DNA of 44,211 nt, from NCBI GenBank assembly GCA_963627445.1, contig CAVGBM010000038.1, positions 1 through 44,211 of the forward strand, given 5' to 3'. A program made the translations under genes and the position numbers. Shown here in pieces: positions 40,039 to 44,211 of the stretch (positions are counted from its first letter, which is position 1; each line of letters begins with the position of its first letter). The notes beneath the pieces are model-generated. The model ran no database searches. It was given only the letters and a program-made list of their open reading frames with translations, and had not been told where the DNA came from. Origin of the DNA: F23-B02 sp963627445 (GTDB taxonomy: Bacteria > Bacillota > Clostridia > Oscillospirales > Oscillospiraceae).

Positions 40039-40800
40039 ATGTCCAAAATAATCGCTATTGCCAACCAAAAAGGCGGCGTCGGCAAGACGACCACCTGTGT
40101 CAACCTCTGCTGTGCCCTCAAAATGAAGGGCAAAAAGGTGCTCATCCTCGACTGCGACCCGCAGGGCAACTCGACCTCGGGCATGGGCGTGGATAAGTAC
40201 TCCGCCCCGGGTGCCTACGAGCTCATCGCCAAAAAGGCCGATATTTTCGATTGCATCCGCAAAACGCCATACGGCGACGTTATCCCGTCAAATAAGGAGC
40301 TGTCCGGCGCTACGGTCGCGCTTGTGCTGGCCGAAAAGCGCGAATACGTCCTCAAGGACGCGTTGCAGCTCATTTACAACGACTACGACTACATATTCAT
40401 CGACTGTCCTCCGTCACTTGAGCTGCTGACGCTGAATGCGCTTGTTGCTGCCGACAGCATCATCATCCCGATGCAGTGCGAGTATTACGCGCTCGAGGGC
40501 ATTGCAGACCTCATGACGACGATAAAGCTTTGCAAAAAGCGCCTGAACCCGAGCCTGAATATCGAAGGCATCGTCCTCACAATGTACGATGCGAGGACGA
40601 ACCTCACGCAGCAGGTCGCGTTTGAGCTTAAGGAATACTTCGGCGGCAAGGTCTACGAGACCGTCATCCCCCGCAGCGTCCGCTTGTCCGAAGCGCCCAG
40701 CCACGGCAAGCCCGGTGTTGCGTACGACCGCATCGGCAAGGGCAGCCGCGCATATATGAAGCTTGCAGATGAATTTCTCAAGCAGGAAAGGAGAAAATGA
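40039..40800 (+). CDS. parA: Chromosome partitioning ATPase ParA/Soj
   Basis: Walker-type ATPase that with ParB moves origins apart and, as Soj in Bacillus, modulates DnaA. The 253 residues show the deviant Walker A KGGVGKTT (11-18), DCDPQGNSTSGMG, YIFIDCPPSLELLTLNAL and PMQCEYYALEGIADL. Upstream lie two parS sites. It overlaps parB (ATGATG at the junction). Confidence 0.96.
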   Translation: MSKIIAIANQKGGVGKTTTCVNLCCALKMKGKKVLILDCDPQGNSTSGMGVDKYSAPGAYELIAKKADIFDCIRKTPYGDVIPSNKELSGATVALVLAEKREYVLKDALQLIYNDYDYIFIDCPPSLELLTLNALVAADSIIIPMQCEYYALEGIADLMTTIKLCKKRLNPSLNIEGIVLTMYDARTNLTQQVAFELKEYFGGKVYETVIPRSVRLSEAPSHGKPGVAYDRIGKGSRAYMKLADEFLKQERRK

Positions 40801-41705
40801 TGCCTAAAGAGCTTAAAAAAGGGCTCGGACGGGGTCTGAGCGAGCTTTTCGGCGATGATATCGACGAAAACGAAGCCGAAGGCGAGCTTTTGCACCTGCC
40901 TATAACCAAGGTCGAGCCCCGATCAGACCAGCCGAGAACGAAATTTGACGACGAAAAGCTGCAGGAGCTGGCCGATTCCATCGCCCAGTACGGACTGATC
41001 CAGCCGATAACCGTCCGCAAGCAGGATAACGGCTATTATCAGATAATCGCGGGCGAGCGCCGCTGGCGCGCAAGCCGCCTTGCCGGACTTGTCGAGGTGC
41101 CGGTGCGTGTTATTTCCGCCGACGACCGCCGCGTCGCCGAGCTTGCGCTGGTCGAAAATCTCCAGCGCGAGGACTTAAACCCCATCGAGGAGGCGCTCGG
41201 CTACAAGAGCCTTATTGAGGAATACGGCCTGACGCAGGACGAAGCGGCAAAAAGCGTGGGCAAATCCCGCCCGGCCGTCGCAAATGCGATGAGACTGCTT
41301 GGTCTGACACCCGAGGTGCTGAAAATGGTCGAGGAGGGCAAGCTCTCCGCCGGTCACGCAAGAACGCTGCTCCCACTTGAGGATGCCGCCTTGCAGCTTA
41401 GTACGGCGAAGAATGTCATCGATAATTCCCTTTCCGTGCGCAAGACAGAGCAGCTGGTCGCGAAGACGCTCAAAAAGCTGCGTGAGCCGGAAAAGAAGCC
41501 GACCAAGAGCGAGGAGCTTTTCGTCGACTACATCGCAGACACCGCCGATTACCTCAGCCGCACACTTTCCCGCAAGGTGAATATCGAGTGCGGCAAGCGC
41601 AGCGGCCGCATCGTGCTTGAATTCTACGACAGCGACGACCGCGAGGCGCTTATCCAAAATCTCGTCCGCATGGGCGGCACCTGGCAGGAAAATAACGATA
41701 AGTAA
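40800..41705 (+). CDS. parB: Chromosome partitioning protein ParB/Spo0J
   Basis: CTP-dependent clamp that loads at parS and spreads. In about 301 residues, the N-terminal ParA-activating peptide (KKGLGRGLSELF) precedes the nuclease-like CTP domain with the arginine patch GERRWRA (box of the C motif), the helix-turn-helix TQDEAAKSVGKSRPAVANAMRLLGL and a C-terminal dimerisation domain. ATG codons at 40797 and 40800 are both possible; the second has the better spacing from AAAGGAG. Confidence 0.95.
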   Translation: MPKELKKGLGRGLSELFGDDIDENEAEGELLHLPITKVEPRSDQPRTKFDDEKLQELADSIAQYGLIQPITVRKQDNGYYQIIAGERRWRASRLAGLVEVPVRVISADDRRVAELALVENLQREDLNPIEEALGYKSLIEEYGLTQDEAAKSVGKSRPAVANAMRLLGLTPEVLKMVEEGKLSAGHARTLLPLEDAALQLSTAKNVIDNSLSVRKTEQLVAKTLKKLREPEKKPTKSEELFVDYIADTADYLSRTLSRKVNIECGKRSGRIVLEFYDSDDREALIQNLVRMGGTWQENNDK

Positions 41706-41742
41706 ATTCTTTTTGCAATAATATAACAAGGAGTAATCAGAA

Positions 41743-43050
41743 ATGCTTGATATAAAGTTCGTAAGGGAAAATCCCGAGATAGTCAAGGAGAACATTAAGA
41801 AGAAGTTTCAGGACGCGAAGCTTCCCCTCGTGGACGAGGTCTTGGAGCTTGACGTGAAGTATCGCGCCGCCCTCACCGAGGGCAACGACCTGCGCGCGGC
41901 AAGAAATGCGCTGTCCAAGCAGGTGGGCATCCTGATGGGTCAGTCGAAGAAGGATCCCTCGAAGCTCGAGGAGGCCGAGAAGGTCAAGGCGCAGGTCAAG
42001 GCCGATGCCGACCGTCTGGCAGAGCTCGAAAAGCAGACGGCCGAGATGAGCGAGCGCATCCGCACCATCATGCTCACCATCCCGAACATCATCGACGACT
42101 CCGTGCCCATCGGTCCGGACGACAGCTGCAATGTCGAGGTCGAGCGCTTCGGCGAGCCGGTCGTTCCCGACTTCCCCATCCCCTACCACACCGAGATCAT
42201 GGAAAGCTTTGACGGCGTTGACATGGATGCCGCCGGCCGCGTCTCCGGCAACGGCTTTTACTACCTCATGGGCGATATCGCCCGCCTGCACTCTGCGGTG
42301 CTTGCCTACGCGCGCGACTTTATGATCAACAAGGGCTTTACCTACTGCATCCCGCCGTTCATGATCCACGGCAACGTCGTCGAGGGCGTCATGAGCCAGA
42401 CCGACATGGACGCGATGATGTATAAAATTGAGGGCGAGGATCTGTACCTGATCGGCACGAGCGAGCACTCGATGATCGGCAAGTTCATCGACCAGATGAT
42501 ACCCGAAGCGAAGCTTCCGCAGACCCTCACCAGCTACTCCCCCTGCTTCCGCAAGGAAAAGGGCGCGCACGGCATCGAGGAGCGCGGCGTTTACCGCATC
42601 CACCAGTTTGAAAAGCAGGAGATGATCGTCGTCTGCAAGCCCGAGGACAGCAAGGCGTGGTACGAAAAAATGTGGCGCTACTCAGTCGAGCTGTTCCGCA
42701 GCATGGAGATACCCGTGCGTCAGCTCGAGTGCTGCTCGGGCGACCTTGCCGACCTCAAGGTCAAGTCCTGCGATATTGAGGCGTGGTCGCCGCGCCAGCA
42801 GAAGTATTTCGAAGTCTGCTCGTGCTCGAACCTCGGCGACGCGCAGGCGCGCAGACTGAAAATGCGTGTCAAGGGCGAGGACGGCAAGACGTATCTGCCG
42901 CACACGCTCAATAACACCGTCGCAGCCCCTCCCCGCATGCTCATTGCGTTCCTTGAAAATCACCTGCAGGCCGACGGAACGGTCACCATCCCCGAGGTTC
43001 TGCGCCCCTACATGGGCGGCACGGAGCTGCTCGTACCCAAGACCAAATAA
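41743..43050 (+). CDS. serS: Seryl-tRNA synthetase
   Basis: Class II synthetase charging tRNA-Ser. The 435 residues have the N-terminal coiled-coil arm (about 30-105), motif 2 SPCFRKEKGAHGIEERGVYRIHQFEKQE and serine-site LYLIGTSEHSMIG. Motif 3 reads LNNTVAAPPRMLIAFLEN where Bacillus has LNGSGLAVGRT; the class-defining arginine is kept. This variant may be a separate clade of SerRS. GAGGAG-like ribosome site (CAAGGAG) is 10 nt before ATG. It follows parB, a common pairing near Clostridia origins. Confidence 0.95.
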   Translation: MLDIKFVRENPEIVKENIKKKFQDAKLPLVDEVLELDVKYRAALTEGNDLRAARNALSKQVGILMGQSKKDPSKLEEAEKVKAQVKADADRLAELEKQTAEMSERIRTIMLTIPNIIDDSVPIGPDDSCNVEVERFGEPVVPDFPIPYHTEIMESFDGVDMDAAGRVSGNGFYYLMGDIARLHSAVLAYARDFMINKGFTYCIPPFMIHGNVVEGVMSQTDMDAMMYKIEGEDLYLIGTSEHSMIGKFIDQMIPEAKLPQTLTSYSPCFRKEKGAHGIEERGVYRIHQFEKQEMIVVCKPEDSKAWYEKMWRYSVELFRSMEIPVRQLECCSGDLADLKVKSCDIEAWSPRQQKYFEVCSCSNLGDAQARRLKMRVKGEDGKTYLPHTLNNTVAAPPRMLIAFLENHLQADGTVTIPEVLRPYMGGTELLVPKTK

Positions 43051-43069
43051 ATAAAAAGGAGATATACGG

Positions 43070-43465
43070 ATGAAAAAATTTATCGAAGAGTTCAAGGCGT
43101 TTGCACTCAGAGGCAACGTAATGGATCTGGCCGTCGGCGTTATCATCGGCGGCGCGTTCACCGCACTCGTCACATCGCTCATCAACAACCTCATCAATCC
43201 CATCATCGGCTGCTTCAGCCTCGACGGCTTTTCCGGTCTGAGCGTCACGATCGGGCAAGCCAAGCTTACATACGGCGCGTTCATCATGGATGTGATAAAC
43301 TTCATCATCATGGCGTTCGTGGTGTTCCTGCTAGTCAAGGCCGTCAACAAGCTCTCGACCATCGGCAAGAAGAAGGAGGAGGAAGAGCCCGCCCCCGAAG
43401 AGCCCCCCAAGCCCACCACCGAAGAGCTCCTTGCGGAGATCCTTGAGGAGATCAAAAATAAGTAA
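43070..43465 (+). CDS. mscL: Large-conductance mechanosensitive channel MscL
   Basis: Pentameric channel that opens under membrane tension to release solutes on osmotic downshock. The 131 residues have the N-terminal amphipathic helix (MKKFIEEFKAFALRGNVMDLAVGVIIGGAF), the first pore helix, a periplasmic loop and the second helix (FIMDVINFIIMAFVVFLLVKAVNKL), then a charged P/E-rich cytoplasmic tail ending in a helix. Standard for the family. A terminator follows. Confidence 0.96.
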   Translation: MKKFIEEFKAFALRGNVMDLAVGVIIGGAFTALVTSLINNLINPIIGCFSLDGFSGLSVTIGQAKLTYGAFIMDVINFIIMAFVVFLLVKAVNKLSTIGKKKEEEEPAPEEPPKPTTEELLAEILEEIKNK

Positions 43466-43466
43466 G

Positions 43467-43500
43467 CAAAAAGAGCGTTCCGCATGGAACGCTCTTTTTT
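43467..43500 (+). terminator. Intrinsic terminator after mscL
   Basis: AAAAAGAGCGTTCC-GCAT-GGAACGCTCTTTTTT is a perfect 14-bp stem with a T run, just past the mscL stop. The A side lets it also terminate the convergent 52-codon gene. Confidence 0.93.
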
Positions 43501-43513
43501 GAGCGCCCAGCGC

Positions 43514-43672
43514 TCAGTTGTCATATGAACTGATGAAAATTTCCTCGGCGGTGTTCAGCGCATCGTTGAGCGCTCGCGCGATCGGCGCGGCCTCGGGTAT
43601 CTCGCTCAGCGGGTCGATCACGTCGTCGATCGCCTTGCACAGAAGTGTGTACATGCTTTTGTAGTCCGGCAT
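43514..43672 (-). CDS. Small hypothetical protein, 52 residues, divergent from XRE repressor
   Basis: An unannotated-size ORF read from the minus strand: it starts MPDYKSMYTLLCKAIDDVID and ends EEIFISSYDN. GGGAGG lies 7 nt before the ATG. A near-consensus promoter (TTGACT-17-TAGAAT) lies upstream, bracketed by two operators. The MPDYKSMY start and amphipathic acidic helices resemble small proteins of unknown function I recall beside XRE regulators and mobile elements in Clostridia; that is family memory, not a search result. Predicted soluble, all-helical. It may be a target or partner of the XRE repressor. Confidence 0.75.
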   Translation of the reverse strand: MPDYKSMYTLLCKAIDDVIDPLSEIPEAAPIARALNDALNTAEEIFISSYDN

Positions 43673-43692
43673 AATGTTCCTCCCATCCTCAT

Positions 43693-43710
43693 TTACCCGT
43701 AAACGGGTAA
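43693..43710. promoter_or_regulatory. Operator O1 (XRE)
   Basis: TTACCCGTAAACGGGTAA, a perfect 18-bp palindrome. On the minus strand it lies just after the -10 hexamer of the small ORF's promoter, a position where binding would block transcription. Confidence 0.75.
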
Positions 43711-43714
43711 TAAA

Positions 43715-43743
43715 ATTCTAAATCAAAAATTGCGTCCAGTCAA
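43715..43743 (-). promoter_or_regulatory. Promoter for the 52-residue ORF
   Basis: On the minus strand TTGACT (43738-43743), a 17-nt spacer and TAGAAT (43715-43720), 43 nt before the ATG. The -35 overlaps operator O2 and the -10 is 5 nt from O1. Confidence 0.6.
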
Positions 43744-43758
43744 CCCGTATTCGGGTAA
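43741..43758. promoter_or_regulatory. Operator O2 (XRE)
   Basis: CAACCCGTATTCGGGTAA, matching O1 with changes at the outer end and centre. Its centre is exactly 48 bp from that of O1. Confidence 0.72.
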
Positions 43759-43788
43759 ATTCGCATGCAGCCGTTGATATCATTAGTT

Positions 43789-43806
43789 TAACCCATAAAC
43801 GGGTAA
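43789..43806. promoter_or_regulatory. Operator O3 (XRE)
   Basis: TAACCCATAAACGGGTAA, the third copy, centred exactly 48 bp from O2 and 22 nt before the XRE ATG. It is embedded in a larger inverted repeat: TGATATCATTA (43775-43785) with TAATGATATCA (43804-43814). Binding here would allow autorepression. Confidence 0.72.
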
Positions 43807-43827
43807 TGATATCAGCGAGGTACGGCC

Positions 43828-44079
43828 ATGGACTACTCCGAGATCTATATCAGACGCATCCGCACCCTGTGCGCCGAACGGGGCATAGCGATAAACCGGC
43901 TCGCCGTGATGAGCGATGTCAAGCAGTCCACGCTTGACAATATCGTGCGCGGGCTGACGAAAAACCCGCGAGTCAAGACGCTGCACAAGCTGGCGCTGGC
44001 GTTCAACATGACCCTGGCGGAATTTCTCGATTTTGACGAGCTCAACGACTACTCCTTCGACGACGATGTCGACGATTGA
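43828..44079 (+). CDS. XRE-family transcriptional regulator (small Cro/CI-like)
   Basis: An 83-residue protein that is almost only a helix-turn-helix domain: YIRRIRTLCAERGIAINRLAVMSDVKQSTLDNIVRGLTKNPRVKTLHKLALAFNMTLAEFLDF, with the recognition helix around KQSTLDNIVRG, then a short acidic tail. The family binds palindromic operators as dimers; the three operators between it and the divergent small ORF are the natural targets. GCGAGG upstream of ATG is a modest ribosome site. Downstream a repeat copy begins at 44113. Confidence 0.88.
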   Translation: MDYSEIYIRRIRTLCAERGIAINRLAVMSDVKQSTLDNIVRGLTKNPRVKTLHKLALAFNMTLAEFLDFDELNDYSFDDDVDD

Positions 44080-44112
44080 ACGGGGAATCAGCCGGTATTG
44101 GAATGATTTATA

Positions 44113-44211
44113 AACTTTTCTTTGTTTTGCCAAAGAAAAGTTACAAAAGAAACGCAACCAAAGGCGTTTAACCACCCTTTGGAATCCCGGTACGGGGAAT
44201 CGGTGCACCGG
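44113..44211 (+). repeat. Interspersed repeat copy R6 (cut by window end)
   Basis: Hairpin AACTTTTCTTTG-TTTTGC-CAAAGAAAAGTT (44113-44142), then ACAAAAGAAACGCAACCAAAGG, the CCAAAGG/CCTTTGG stem, and GGTACGGGGAATCGGTGCAC. The part from the second stem onward repeats copy R2 (from about 441). The copy runs out of the window at CACCGG. Confidence 0.7.

Overview
The window is a chromosomal segment around the replication origin of a spore-forming Clostridia-class Firmicute. GC-rich codon use, the gene families and the gene orders (ylmE/sepF/divIVA/ileS/lspA/rluD; dnaA/dnaN/yaaA/recF/remB/gyrB/gyrA; gpr/parA/parB/serS) point to the Oscillospirales (old Ruminococcaceae); I cannot name a genus. Sporulation capacity is shown by dipicolinate synthase (dpaA/dpaB) and the germination protease gpr. 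No rRNA, tRNA, CRISPR array, transposase or prophage gene was seen.

Layout. 1-697: gene-free, made of interspersed repeats and a run of tiny hairpins. 698-5991 (minus): miaB, a two-helix membrane protein, mutS and a CPBP protease in one tight operon. 6098-17414 (plus): mutL, miaA, hfq, then the division cluster (HlyD-like protein, ylmE, sepF, divIVA), ileS, lspA with a long disordered tail, and rluD. 17493-18903 (minus): dpaA-dpaB. 18990-20906 (plus): thyA, a dihydrofolate reductase and a lipoprotein. 20943-25676 (minus): mfd and a PrsA-like foldase. 25677-34594: dnaA, oriC, dnaN, yaaA, recF, remB, gyrB, gyrA. 34595-35152: an inverted pair of repeats. 35153-38272: a SHOCT membrane protein, rnhA, an ABC exporter and an ECF S component. 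38543-39938: divergent rpsT and gpr. 39941-41705: two parS sites, parA and parB. 41743-43465: serS and mscL. 43514-44079: a 52-residue ORF divergent from an XRE repressor around three evenly spaced operators. 44113-44211: another repeat copy cut by the window end.

How it fits together. The core is replication initiation, origin segregation, topology and repair: DnaA acts at oriC between dnaA and dnaN; parS/ParAB segregates the origin; gyrase, RecF, the clamp, MutS/MutL and Mfd maintain the DNA; ThyA/DHFR supply dTMP. Around it lie tRNA modification (MiaA then MiaB on the same adenosine), septum placement and late sporulation functions.

The most unusual material is non-coding. Two intergenic elements of about 283 bp (9131-9413 before hfq; 15235-15517 before lspA) fold into the same three-way junction. 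Their closing stems are unrelated in sequence yet each is 23-24 of 26 paired, the inner stems carry compensatory changes, and a 76-nt core is almost identical. I regard these as the best candidates for an undescribed structured RNA or cis-acting element. A third, weaker structured leader precedes miaA (7979-8161). Other non-coding signals are trinucleotide-loop hairpins separated by AACTTCACT at the 3' ends of minus-strand operons, a dispersed repeat family opening with a CTTTTCTTTG/CAAAGAAAAG hairpin, a putative attenuator before rpsT, TTTTCAACA repeats in oriC beside an altered DnaA recognition motif, and the 48-bp operator array.
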